Positions 41,298 to 49,853 of a stretch of DNA of 64,000 nt are shown here, piece by piece. The position numbers were made by a program, and so were the translations under genes. How positions within the stretch are numbered: position 1 is the first letter of the stretch; every line of letters begins with the position of its first letter. This DNA is from Kribbella sp. NBC_01245 (GTDB taxonomy: Bacteria > Actinomycetota > Actinomycetes > Propionibacteriales > Kribbellaceae). The notes below the pieces were generated by a model, which was not told the origin of the DNA, did not search any database, and worked only from the letters and a program-made list of their open reading frames with translations. The stretch lies in the NCBI RefSeq assembly GCF_036226525.1, contig NZ_CP108487.1, forward strand, positions 62,001 through 126,000, in the 5' to 3' direction.

Positions 41298-43760
41298 CTA
41301 GGCCGGGATTTCGATGTAGCCGGAGGTGGGGACGGGGTGGCGGGTGTTGTTGATGGTTAGCGTGGTGGTGCCGGGTGGGGCGTGGACCAGGAGTTTGGTT
41401 GGGGGTTGGCGCCAGGTGGCGGACCACGTGAGGGCGACTTCGGTTGGGCTGGTGGCGCGGAGGCGAAGGGTGATTGGGCCGTAGATGGTCGGCATTTGGG
41501 TGAAGACGGTGTCGGTGTCGGCGGAGAGCCAGGCCTGAGGGCAGAGGCGCAGCAGGTGTAGTTCGTCGTCGACGAGGCTGTCGTCGATCACTGCGTGCCG
41601 GAGGAGCCAGGTCGCCGTCGCCTGGGCGCCGAGGGAGGCGGACATGCCGTGGCGATGTTCGAGCGGGATGTACGTCTGCGGCGACATACCGCCGGCCATC
41701 AACGAATAGAGGCCCTCCAAGAACCGACCACGGTCGCCGGAATGCCAAGAGTGGAAGACATTCCAGCTGTAAAGCGGCTCACAACTAGACATCTCGTGGA
41801 TAAGAACAGGCCGATCGAGCGCGTTCTTGCGATTGCCGTCGCCATATAAAGCAACATTCGGCCCGTGCCGGAAGTAGTCGGCGAACTTCACCATCCGCGG
41901 ATCCGCCCCGTCCATCAACCCGGCCCAGACCAGCACCATCGGACCGACGTCCAGCCGCATCGCCTCACCAAAGTTGCCGGCCGGGAAGTCCGCCAGATTG
42001 ACCGAATAGACCGGATACGAGTTGCCGTCCGGATGCTTCCACTTCGGCTGGCGCGCGCCGTACGCGTCGAAGGCCTGGTCGAACGTCGTACGCATGGCAG
42101 AAGCAACGCCGGCGAATTCGGCAGCACGCGCGTGACCGACTCGTTTGAGCAGACGGACCGTGGTGATCAGACCTTTGTAGAGCCAGGCGATATTCCAAAC
42201 CGACTGGACCTGGATCTCCTCGTCGGTCGAGACGGCCTTAGGCGGCAGCCCAGGCACACTGCTCGGGTCGGACAGCGCGCACGCCGCCTTGACGAATTCG
42301 CATGCTTTCACCAAGGCGGGCAGCCATTCGGCGATGAACGCCTGGTCGCCGGACATCAGCGCGTGCGTTGAAACGGCGGTCATGATCGCGCCGTGATCGG
42401 TGATCCAGTCGACCGATCGCAGGTTGGCCGGAGTGCTGAAGTAGCCGGGATGTTGGGCATAAGCGTCACCCGGCGGTTTCACCGTGCCCTGCCGGTCCTT
42501 GTAAAGCCGGAGGTGTTTCGCCACCACGTCGTGATACCCGAGCAGCGAGAGGAACATGTGGCTGGTCATCGATGTCGGCGTCGACCACAGTACGTCGTAC
42601 CCGTAGGAGCCGGTGAGGAACGTGACCTGGTCCGCGCCGGACGGGTCTTTCGCCTTCTGCGCAACGATTTCCGAGAACTGGATGTTGCGTTTGACGAGTT
42701 CGTTGACGTGCCGTTCGGGTGTGCTGATGGTCGCGGCCGTGCTTGGCCGGGCAGACCAGTAGCGGTTGGCGTCGTACCCGAGGGCTAGTTCGCGGTCGAA
42801 GTTCGGCTCGTACTGCGGCAACATCGCGACCATGAGGTCGGTGTACGCGCCTTGGACCGGCGGGAGCGTGACCTCGAGGTTGTAGATGTACTTGCTGCTA
42901 TTCGGCTGGCTGAACACGGGCACGGCGTTGCTGGTGAGTACGCCGATACGCGGGCCTTCGTGTTGCCAGATCTTGAGGCCGCGCCGGGTCCCGACAGCGA
43001 GCGGATCAGCCCGGCGCCACGAGGGGAACGGCGCCATCGCCGGATGGCCGGTCAGCGTCACGCCATCCTGGAAGGTGTACGGATATTCCTGCGTGTAGTA
43101 CGCACTCGCGACCCGGATCGCGAAACCGATGGGACCTGTCGTGCCGAGCGGGTTGACCGACTCCACCGACAACCGGATCCAAGCGAACAGGGGCTCCTTG
43201 CCGGTCTCCACGTCCACCCCGCCGAGCGTGTGCGCGAACACCGATTGGCGCAGCACCACGCCGTTGCTCTGCGCCCAGTCCGTCTGCAACACGGGCGTCG
43301 GGTGGTCCGCCCAGCTCTGCGTGCCGTGGCCGTACAGCCCGTAGTCCTCGCGATAGACGTAGAAGTTGCCGGGATAGAGGTCGCGCATCGGGCCACTGGT
43401 GAACCAGCCACCCCACGGCACCATGTCGAGTTGGAGCCGGTCCCGGACGTACGTCGGATCGCTCACGGCGGACGTCGTTCGACCGAGCGGCCGGGGTGCC
43501 GCGATCACGCTGCCGTTGTACGTCACGTTGTACCGGAACAGGTGGTCCTTCCACCCGATCGGCGTCCACACGTTGCGCGGATTCGGCCACCACCCGAGCG
43601 CCTGCTCGATATCCGCCTCTGCACCACCGGCGTACGACGCGACCTCAGCCAAGCCGCCCGAGCTAGCGGCGGAGGCGGGCGTGGTCCCACCCAAGGCAGC
43701 ACCGGCGACGGCACCACCTCCGGCGGCGAGGAAGTTCCGGCGGGACAACGGGGTCGGCAT
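41298..43760 (-). CDS. Tat-exported six-hairpin-glycosidase-like protein
   Basis: An 820-residue secreted protein. A twin-arginine signal (SRRNFLAAGGG, residues 6-16) precedes an Ala-rich region. The rest is a beta-sandwich domain (about 45-330) then an alpha/alpha-barrel (about 340-740) with YGYDVLWSTPTSMTSHMF, ITDHGAIMTAVSTHALMSGD and EPLYSWNVFHSWHSGDRGRFL segments, ending in a small beta domain. The plan resembles GH families with (alpha/alpha)6 barrels, such as GH15/GH65/GH127-type enzymes, but I cannot name the family or the catalytic acids. ATG 43760 has GGAGGT seven bases upstream. Likely acts on an extracellular polysaccharide. Confidence 0.82.
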   Translation of the reverse strand: MPTPLSRRNFLAAGGGAVAGAALGGTTPASAASSGGLAEVASYAGGAEADIEQALGWWPNPRNVWTPIGWKDHLFRYNVTYNGSVIAAPRPLGRTTSAVSDPTYVRDRLQLDMVPWGGWFTSGPMRDLYPGNFYVYREDYGLYGHGTQSWADHPTPVLQTDWAQSNGVVLRQSVFAHTLGGVDVETGKEPLFAWIRLSVESVNPLGTTGPIGFAIRVASAYYTQEYPYTFQDGVTLTGHPAMAPFPSWRRADPLAVGTRRGLKIWQHEGPRIGVLTSNAVPVFSQPNSSKYIYNLEVTLPPVQGAYTDLMVAMLPQYEPNFDRELALGYDANRYWSARPSTAATISTPERHVNELVKRNIQFSEIVAQKAKDPSGADQVTFLTGSYGYDVLWSTPTSMTSHMFLSLLGYHDVVAKHLRLYKDRQGTVKPPGDAYAQHPGYFSTPANLRSVDWITDHGAIMTAVSTHALMSGDQAFIAEWLPALVKACEFVKAACALSDPSSVPGLPPKAVSTDEEIQVQSVWNIAWLYKGLITTVRLLKRVGHARAAEFAGVASAMRTTFDQAFDAYGARQPKWKHPDGNSYPVYSVNLADFPAGNFGEAMRLDVGPMVLVWAGLMDGADPRMVKFADYFRHGPNVALYGDGNRKNALDRPVLIHEMSSCEPLYSWNVFHSWHSGDRGRFLEGLYSLMAGGMSPQTYIPLEHRHGMSASLGAQATATWLLRHAVIDDSLVDDELHLLRLCPQAWLSADTDTVFTQMPTIYGPITLRLRATSPTEVALTWSATWRQPPTKLLVHAPPGTTTLTINNTRHPVPTSGYIEIPA

Positions 43761-43844
43761 GGTGTTACCTCCAGGGCACTCCGGCGAAACGCTTGCCTGG
43801 AGGCTAGGACCGCCGCGACCTCCCCGCGACGCCTTCGACCTGGA

Positions 43845-44408
43845 TCAAATGGGCAACCCGCGACCAGCCTTCCAATCGGCAGCCGTGATCGAATAGATGA
43901 CCGCGCGGAACGTCTCGCCGTCCTCCTCCAGGTCGGCCTCGTGATCGAGCGTCATACCGATCCGGCGCATCACCGCGATACTGCGCAGATTCGGCACGTC
44001 CGTGACCGAGATGACCCGCGGAAACCCGTGCACCTCAAACCCGTGCGCAAGCCAGGCTCCCGCCGCCTCAGACGCATACCCATGCCCCCAGTGCTCGTGG
44101 GCAAGACGCCAGGCGATCTCGATGTCGTCCGGGTACCACCCGAGATGGTGCAGCCCGCACATCCCGAGAAACGCTCCGTCGGTACGACGCTCGATCGCGA
44201 GTAGCCCGAGGCCCTCCCGCGCATAAAGGTTCTGCGCGTACGCCGCGATCGACTCGGTCTCGGCAGGCGGCAACGCCGTACCACCGAGGTAGCGCATCAC
44301 CTCGGGATCGGCGTTCAGAGCGGCGTACGGCGCGAGGTCGTCGCGGCGGAACGTGCGCAGGATCAGCCGGTCGGTGGTGAGTACGGGCGTGCCGTTCCAG
44401 TCGGTCAT
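43845..44408 (-). CDS. GNAT family N-acetyltransferase (RimJ/RimL type)
   Basis: A 187-residue acetyltransferase. TDRLILRTFRRDDLAPY opens the fold, GMCGLHHLGWYPDDIEIAWRL is the central strand region and HWGHGYASEAAGAWL is the acetyl-CoA pyrophosphate-binding motif. It should acetylate an amino group of a protein N-terminus or small molecule. ATG 44408 is chosen; the longer upstream frame is an antisense shadow of the divergent exonuclease gene. It has no operon partner. Confidence 0.92.
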   Translation of the reverse strand: MTDWNGTPVLTTDRLILRTFRRDDLAPYAALNADPEVMRYLGGTALPPAETESIAAYAQNLYAREGLGLLAIERRTDGAFLGMCGLHHLGWYPDDIEIAWRLAHEHWGHGYASEAAGAWLAHGFEVHGFPRVISVTDVPNLRSIAVMRRIGMTLDHEADLEEDGETFRAVIYSITAADWKAGRGLPI

Positions 44409-44478
44409 TACCGTGGCATTCCTCTCAGTCCGGCGCGGTGTTCCAAAAAGTGTCGGTGGCGGGTCCGATGATGTTTTT

Positions 44479-45702
44479 GTGTACGCGGTCATCGATACCG
44501 AGACCACCGGTCTCTCACCCGAGCAGCGGCACCGCGTGATCGAGGTCGCGGTGGTGCTGCTGGACGAGCATGGCCGGTTCGAGCGCGAGTGGGTCACGCT
44601 GCTGAATCCGCAGCGCGATCTCGGCCCGCAGCACATCCACGGTATCCGTGCGGCCGACATTCTGGCCGCGCCTGACTTCGCCGAGGTCGCGCCCACGCTG
44701 GCCGGGCTGCTCGCGGGGCGGATGGTGGTCGGGCACAACGTCGAGTTCGACCTGGATTTCCTGCGGGCGGAGTTCGCGCGCGCAGGCGTCGACGCGCCGC
44801 TGGTGACCGAGCGCTCGATGTGCACGATGGCCCTCGCGGCGTACTTGCATCCCGGCGCCAAACGCACGCTCGGGGCCTGCTGCGCGGCGGCCGGGATCCC
44901 GCTCGACGGCTGGCATTCGGCGCTCGCGGATACCCGCGCGACGGCGCGGTTGTTCGTCCACTACCTGAGCAGTTTCAGCCAGCCACCGCCGTGGCAGTGG
45001 GCTTATGAGGAGGTACGGCGGTACGCCTGGCCCGAGTTGCCGCCTAGCGATGCCGCGCCAGTGGTTCGCCCGGTCCAGGCGGGTGGTCGCCATGGCTGGA
45101 TGAGCCGGCTGGTGGACCAATTGCCGCGCGCCTCCGAGCCGCCCCAAGCCGATTCGTATCTGGCCCTGCTGGACCGGGTGCTGTCCGAGCGGGAGGTGAC
45201 CGAGGATGGCGCCGAGCAGTTGGTTCAAGTGGCGACGCGGCTCGGGCTGACCCGTGGCCAGGTCGCCGACCTGCACCGGTTCTACGTGACCGGCCTCGCG
45301 GACGCTTTCTGGAACGATCGCGACGCCGGCCCGGTCGAGCGGCGTGACCTGGACCGGGTGGCGATCATGCTCGGTCATACCGTCACCGAGGTGGATGAGG
45401 CGCTCGCCCAGGTCAGCGCCGGGCGGTATGTGCCACCCGCACGGCCGGGATCGAACGGATTCCCGGTCGGCAGCCGCGTGGTGTTCACCGGCGACATGAT
45501 CGACTCGCGGGAGGAGTGGCACCAGCGCGCGACCGCCGCCGGTTTCCACCCCGATGACGTCGTCACCCCGGAGACCACCTTCGTGGTGGCGGCCGACGTG
45601 GACAGCCTGTCCCTGAAGGCGAAAGAGGCCCGCCGCCTCGGCGTACCGATCATCGGCGTGGAGGATTTCCGCCGCCTCAGCTCGGCGTCGCACCCGCGCT
45701 GA
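44479..45702 (+). CDS. DnaQ-type 3'-5' exonuclease with C-terminal BRCT domain
   Basis: A 407-residue protein. ExoI is VIDTETTG near residue 4-11, ExoII VVGHNVEFDLDFLRAEF and ExoIII WHSALADTRATARL, so all DEDDh motifs are present. A middle helical region (about 180-320) leads to a C-terminal BRCT-like domain (GSRVVFTGDM...VVAADVDSLSLKAKEARRLGVPIIGVEDF). The GTG at 44479 puts ExoI at the N-terminus; no ribosome binding site is visible and GATGAT lies six bases upstream, so it may be leaderless. Such proteins are accessory exonucleases in DNA repair. An upstream ATG (44353) only adds a low-quality extension. Confidence 0.9.
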   Translation: MYAVIDTETTGLSPEQRHRVIEVAVVLLDEHGRFEREWVTLLNPQRDLGPQHIHGIRAADILAAPDFAEVAPTLAGLLAGRMVVGHNVEFDLDFLRAEFARAGVDAPLVTERSMCTMALAAYLHPGAKRTLGACCAAAGIPLDGWHSALADTRATARLFVHYLSSFSQPPPWQWAYEEVRRYAWPELPPSDAAPVVRPVQAGGRHGWMSRLVDQLPRASEPPQADSYLALLDRVLSEREVTEDGAEQLVQVATRLGLTRGQVADLHRFYVTGLADAFWNDRDAGPVERRDLDRVAIMLGHTVTEVDEALAQVSAGRYVPPARPGSNGFPVGSRVVFTGDMIDSREEWHQRATAAGFHPDDVVTPETTFVVAADVDSLSLKAKEARRLGVPIIGVEDFRRLSSASHPR

Positions 45703-45728
45703 CGTGACATCCTCGACTGCGTGGCGCC

Positions 45729-46268
45729 ATGCGAGACTGGGGCCTCGTGACCAATGACCTCGCACATCGCATCCAGGCCGTTTCCCACCTGACCGGACGG
45801 TTCACGCTTCGCTCCGGCATCGAGACCACCGAGTACTTCGACAAGTACCGGTTCGAGGCCGATCCCGTTCTGCTCGAAGCCATCGCCGAGGCCATGGTGC
45901 CGCTGGTACCGGCCGGGACGGAGGTGCTGGCCGGACTCGAGATGGGCGGCATCCCGGTGGTGACGGCCTTGAGCCGGGCGACCGGATTGCCGGCCGCGTT
46001 CGTGCGGAAGGCCGCCAAGCCGTACGGCACCTGCCGGCTGGCCGAAGGCGCCGACATCACCGGTCGCCGCGTCACCGTGGTCGAGGACGTCGTCACCAGC
46101 GGCGGGCAGATCGTGCTCTCGGTCAACGAACTCCGCCAACTCGGCGCCACCATCGACACCGCGCTGTGCGCGATCGACCGCGACCAAGGCGGTCCTCAGG
46201 CCCTCGCCGCCATCGGCCTGGACCTTGTCGCCCTTCTCCGCGCGGACGAACTCCGCAACGCCTTGTAG
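45729..46268 (+). CDS. Orotate phosphoribosyltransferase-like protein
   Basis: A 179-residue type I phosphoribosyltransferase. LTGRFTLRSGIETTEYFDKY matches the OPRT N-terminal hood, and VTVVEDVVTSGGQ is the PRPP-binding loop with the acidic pair. The catalytic Lys loop appears as VRKAAKPYGTCR. It should convert orotate and PRPP to OMP, or serve a related base. The start may be ATG 45729 or GTG 45747. It is an orphan, not in a pyr operon, as is common for pyrE in actinobacteria. Confidence 0.88.
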   Translation: MRDWGLVTNDLAHRIQAVSHLTGRFTLRSGIETTEYFDKYRFEADPVLLEAIAEAMVPLVPAGTEVLAGLEMGGIPVVTALSRATGLPAAFVRKAAKPYGTCRLAEGADITGRRVTVVEDVVTSGGQIVLSVNELRQLGATIDTALCAIDRDQGGPQALAAIGLDLVALLRADELRNAL

Positions 46269-46277
46269 ATAAGGCGT

Positions 46278-46544
46278 TCAGTCTTCGTTTTCGTCCTCGT
46301 CGTCGGCACTCTCGACCTCGAACGTGAGCGTGCGGCCGGAGCGGATGCGCTCGACGGCGGAGAGGCAGGCGGCCTCGCTCATGTCGACGCCGATATCGGC
46401 GAGGCGCTTCTTCAGCACCAGGGCCGCGTCCTTGGCCGAGCGGGCGCTGGACTCGTTGATCGCGGCGATCGTGGTCGCCTTCAGCTTCTCTCCGAGGTCG
46501 GCGTTCACGTGGTGGATCTCATGGGTGATCTTGTACTCGGCCAT
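46278..46544 (-). CDS. Hypothetical acidic small protein
   Basis: An 88-residue protein from ATG 46544 (GAGGA five bases upstream; a 12-residue longer form is possible). MAEYKITHEIHHVNADLGEK is followed by helices with LVLKKRLADIGVDMSEAAC and an Asp/Glu-rich C-terminus. It has no signal or membrane segment and I do not recognise a family. It is convergent with the phosphoribosyltransferase. Conserved coding bias supports it. Confidence 0.6.
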   Translation of the reverse strand: MAEYKITHEIHHVNADLGEKLKATTIAAINESSARSAKDAALVLKKRLADIGVDMSEAACLSAVERIRSGRTLTFEVESADDEDENED

Positions 46545-46621
46545 CGCGTCCTCGGCTCTCGGCTCGTACTCCTGAACCAAGATTAGCCGTCACCACCGAC
46601 ATCCGTCGGCCCAAACGGGGG

Positions 46622-47113
46622 TCAGGTGTTGAGGACGCGGTTGACGAAGGTGGTAAGGCGATAGTTGAGGCGGTTGGCCCGCTCGGCCGGAGGTGCGGTT
46701 TCACCCTGCGGCAGGATGAGCTCGCGCAGCCCGCGCACGTAGAGCGAGCAGGCCAGGTCGGCGCAGATGTAGGTGCCGACGGTGTTGCCGGCTTTCCCCG
46801 CCGCGCCAGGCCGCCGGGCGACGAACAGCGCGATATCGGTCACGGGGTGGGCCGAGAAGCACAGATCGCACAAGCCGGATCCGCGCCGCGGTTTACCCGA
46901 GGCCGCCGTACTGACCGCGATGCCGAGTGGACCGGACTCCCGCGGTACGACGAGATAGCCGCGCGCCGGCGCCTTCGGATCACGCCAGCCGAGGAAGTCG
47001 AGCTCGGGCCACGGGAGTTGGGCCAGCTCGGCCGGCAAGGTCATCGCCTTCACCTGGCTGCGGGACGAGTTGACGAAACTGCGCCGGATCTCGTCGGCGC
47101 TGAGTGACTGCAT
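46622..47113 (-). CDS. FBP-domain (FusB-like zinc-finger) protein
   Basis: A 163-residue protein with a treble-clef zinc finger: C82-x2-C85 (LCDLCFSAH) and C117-x4-C122 (TYICADLACSLY). The N-terminal helical region (SADEIRRSFVNSSRSQVKAM) and the C-terminal RLNYRLTTFVNRVL match the FBP_C family, related to staphylococcal FusB/FusC, which bind EF-G and rescue it from fusidic acid. In actinobacteria most members have no proven role. ATG 47113 has GAGGGA eight bases upstream. It is followed in the same direction by the acidic small gene after 77 bases. Confidence 0.85.
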   Translation of the reverse strand: MQSLSADEIRRSFVNSSRSQVKAMTLPAELAQLPWPELDFLGWRDPKAPARGYLVVPRESGPLGIAVSTAASGKPRRGSGLCDLCFSAHPVTDIALFVARRPGAAGKAGNTVGTYICADLACSLYVRGLRELILPQGETAPPAERANRLNYRLTTFVNRVLNT

Positions 47114-47181
47114 TGGACCATTTCCCTCGGCGATGATTGCGGCTTCATTCCAGCCGCTGCCGAGGTGGTCCGCAACCGAAT

Positions 47182-47646
47182 TCAGCAGCTCTCGACGTAC
47201 CCGTGCGCCCAGGTCAGGTTGGCGTCGAGGTTGCGCAGATCGACGCCGAAGTCGACCGAGGCCTTCATCCGCATCAGGGTGGAGACCCAGCAGGCGGTGG
47301 CCTCCATCCGCTCTTGCTCCTTGATGCCGGTACAGGTCATCGTGAGGATCGTGCCCGGGATCTCGGCGTCGGTATCGAGCTCGAAGCTGACCACCCAGCC
47401 GAAGTACTCGACCGAGTAGAGCTCGTTCTTGACGTCGTCGAGGATCCGGCCGGTGAAGGTGGCATCACCTGGCTGGACGAAGTAGATCTGGCCGTCGGTC
47501 TGCTTGGCCGACAGCGCCCAGAAGCGGGACCGGCCCAGCGGCGTACTCAGGGCGCGGTAGACCTCGCTCGGCGCCGACCGGAAGTGCACCTTCCAGCTGA
47601 CGGTTCCGAGGTCAGGCTGGAACCCAGGGGCGTCTTGCGGTTTCAC
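47182..47646 (-). CDS. SRPBCC/AHSA1-domain protein
   Basis: A 154-residue START-fold protein. VSWKVHFRSAPSEVYRALST and SRFWALSAKQTDGQIYFVQP match the AHSA1-like SRPBCC family, with a C-terminal long helix (TACWVSTLMRMKASVDFGVDL). The family binds hydrophobic ligands; no catalytic residues are implied. GTG 47646 with GGAG nearby is the start. It is probably transcribed alone: the hairpin at 47768-47803 separates it from the upstream lipoprotein gene. Confidence 0.78.
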   Translation of the reverse strand: MKPQDAPGFQPDLGTVSWKVHFRSAPSEVYRALSTPLGRSRFWALSAKQTDGQIYFVQPGDATFTGRILDDVKNELYSVEYFGWVVSFELDTDAEIPGTILTMTCTGIKEQERMEATACWVSTLMRMKASVDFGVDLRNLDANLTWAHGYVESC

Positions 47647-47767
47647 AGGTCCTCCAGCATGCTCACGACGGCTCCGGGCGGGGGAGCCGACCGTAGCGTA
47701 TCTGCAACCAGCCGTCGCCGTCGCGACCCTGCCGTCGCTGTAGTGGCTGTCGCGGCCGGAAACCCAA

Positions 47768-47803
47768 CAGCGCGGAGAACAGAAGATCCTGTTCTCCGCG
47801 CTG
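47768..47803. terminator. Hairpin terminator of the lipoprotein gene
   Basis: CAGCGCGGAGAACAG (47768-47782) and CTGTTCTCCGCGCTG (47789-47803) form a perfect 15-bp stem with a 6-base loop, downstream of the minus-strand lipoprotein gene (ends 47870). No U-tract is present. Confidence 0.65.
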
Positions 47804-47869
47804 CGACGTGGCCCGGTACCGCGAGGTGTGCCCGCTAGGACAGCGGCACCGAGTCGTATTGGGGTGGTT

Positions 47870-48505
47870 TCAGCAGTCCTGCGCCCGGGTGCGGCTGACG
47901 CTGGCGCGCCACCACTTGTTCTTGACCTGACGCATCTGCGCGGTGTCGAGGAAGCGGCTCGGCGCGCCGGGCTTCAGCGCGCTCTTGCCCTTGGCGTCGA
48001 GCGTCTTGACCTTGCTGATGTCGATGCAGGCCTGCAGGGTGAGCGCGGTCTTGCTGATCGACATCTTCTTCACCCAGACGATCCGGGTGCTGCCCTCGGT
48101 GTGCACCTTCTTGGCGCCGTAGAACTTGGCCAGCGCCTGGTTCTCGTTGAGCAGGTCGCCGATCGCGACCGTGGTCAGCTTGCTGGTGTCCTTGCCACCG
48201 GAGGCCGACATCTCGTCGACGACCGTGCGGTACTTGCGATAGGCCACGACCGACGGGTCCAGATCGTCCTCGCCGGTGCCCGTCTGCTCACCGTCGCCCG
48301 AAGTGCGCTGCTCCGAGCCGTTGCGCGAGGTGTCGCCATCGGCCTGCTCGTCGGTCTCACCGGAACCGGTCTGGCCGGACTTGCTGTTGGTGGAGCCCTG
48401 GTCCTTCGCGCCATCGGCTGCCCCATCGTTCGAGGAGCCGCCGCAGCCCGTGAGGGCCAGGACCGAGATCAGCGTGGCGGTGATCGCCAGCTTGCGAATG
48501 CGCAT
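47870..48505 (-). CDS. Putative lipoprotein
   Basis: A 211-residue exported protein starting at ATG 48505; AGGAGG lies about 12 bases upstream. The signal peptide MRIRKLAITATLISVLALTGC carries a lipobox (LTGC, Cys21). The next ~60 residues are Gly/Ser/Asp-rich and low in complexity (a cell-wall-spanning linker), and the rest (about 75-211) is a compact domain with YRKYRTVVDEM, IVWVKKMSI and LTLQACIDISKVK. No family is recognised. It follows the divergent GTG-free region near the alpha/beta hydrolase gene, in the same direction, but a 117-base gap separates them. Confidence 0.78.
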   Translation of the reverse strand: MRIRKLAITATLISVLALTGCGGSSNDGAADGAKDQGSTNSKSGQTGSGETDEQADGDTSRNGSEQRTSGDGEQTGTGEDDLDPSVVAYRKYRTVVDEMSASGGKDTSKLTTVAIGDLLNENQALAKFYGAKKVHTEGSTRIVWVKKMSISKTALTLQACIDISKVKTLDAKGKSALKPGAPSRFLDTAQMRQVKNKWWRASVSRTRAQDC

Positions 48506-48621
48506 GTGGATTTCCGAACCTCCTGTCGGGCGCGTGCCCTGCCGCTCGCGCCACCCGGCACAGACCGTGTAACTGCCCGACACGGACGGTTGTCACTGTG
48601 ACCTGAGTCACAGCCTCGGTC

Positions 48622-49689
48622 TCAGCGAAGGTTCTGCCGGAGAAACGCGACCGTGCGCTGCATCGATAACGGCCACAGCGGGCCGAACGCGTGCTCCTCA
48701 CCCGGATAGACATGCAGGGTCGACCGCTTGCCGGCCCGGGTCAGCGCGGCGTGGGCTGCCCGCGACCACGCGATCGGGCAGGTGCTGTCGGAGGCGCCAT
48801 GGTGGATGAGCAACGGCTCGGTCACCCGGTCGAAGTAGTTCACCGGCGACAGGTCCCGCCAGAATCCGGGCTGCGCCTCGGGCGAACCGTGGGCCTTGAA
48901 GACGGCGTTGACGATCGTCGATCTCCCGGCATCGCGCCGGATGAAGTGGTTGAAGTTCTGCGCGGCGTCCGAGCTGGTCGAGGCGAACACCACGGCCGCG
49001 TCGATCAGACCGGGCTGCGCGGCCAGCACGGAGTACGAGATGCCGCCGCCCATCGACCGGCCGAGCATGCCGATCCGGTTCGGGTCGACCTTCGCGGCCT
49101 TCGGGGCGGCCTTGATCGCGTGTACGGCGTTCACCACGTCCTCGACGTACCCGATGCGCAGGTTGATGTCGGAGCTCGGGTCGTTCGATGAGCCCGCGTG
49201 GTTGCGGTAGTCGGTGTGCAGGACGACAAAGCCGTGTCTGGCCAGGTAGTCCTGCTCACGGGCCAACCCGCGGCCGGTGGTGTAGATGGCCGGGTCGATG
49301 TAGCCGTGGTTCAGTACGACGGCTGGGTACGGGCCTGGACCGTTGGGCACGTTGAGGATGCCGGAGATGGTCAGACGCCCGCTGAGGTACGTGATCGCGT
49401 ATCGCGTGTACGCCGCGTTCCGGTCGAGTACTCGGCCTAGTCGCAGGTCTCGGCCGTTGTAGGTCTTCTGGATCAACGCCTGCATCGACACCGGGTTCAC
49501 CGGCTTACTGGCCGTCGGAGTGGGCGTCGGCGTGCTTGCAGTCTCAGACGGCGTCGGGCCGGCTGAGCTGGTTGACGGGCTAGAGCTGGTCGTAGGCGGC
49601 GCAGGCGTCGTGCCCGGGCTAGAGCAACCAGTGGCCGCACCAAGGCCCACGAAGGCCAGCGTGGAACAGAACCGACGTCGGGTCGTCAT
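48622..49689 (-). CDS. Secreted alpha/beta-hydrolase lipoprotein
   Basis: A 355-residue exported hydrolase. The N-terminus has MTTRRRFCSTLAFVGLGAATGC, with a lipobox and an Arg cluster, then a ~45-residue Pro/Ser/Thr linker. The catalytic domain (about 65-355) has NHGYIDPA, the nucleophile elbow GRSMGG, the acid in HHGASDSTCP and the His in EEHAFGPLW: all of an esterase or prolyl-oligopeptidase-like peptidase. It would act at the cell surface on an ester or peptide. The ATG is chosen because the shadow frame upstream lacks a signal peptide. Confidence 0.9.
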   Translation of the reverse strand: MTTRRRFCSTLAFVGLGAATGCSSPGTTPAPPTTSSSPSTSSAGPTPSETASTPTPTPTASKPVNPVSMQALIQKTYNGRDLRLGRVLDRNAAYTRYAITYLSGRLTISGILNVPNGPGPYPAVVLNHGYIDPAIYTTGRGLAREQDYLARHGFVVLHTDYRNHAGSSNDPSSDINLRIGYVEDVVNAVHAIKAAPKAAKVDPNRIGMLGRSMGGGISYSVLAAQPGLIDAAVVFASTSSDAAQNFNHFIRRDAGRSTIVNAVFKAHGSPEAQPGFWRDLSPVNYFDRVTEPLLIHHGASDSTCPIAWSRAAHAALTRAGKRSTLHVYPGEEHAFGPLWPLSMQRTVAFLRQNLR

Positions 49690-49853
49690 CCATCCATCGT
49701 GCCCGCCGCCTCCGGAAACTGAGCGAAAGCCGATCGTTACCTGGATCGGGCAGATCTGAGCCTTGTGGGCTTGCCGGTTGATCACTCTCGGTGAGAGTCT
49801 CATGACCAGGAATGCGCGGGCAGTGAGGGGCCGGCGCGAGGGGGAGGCCTGTC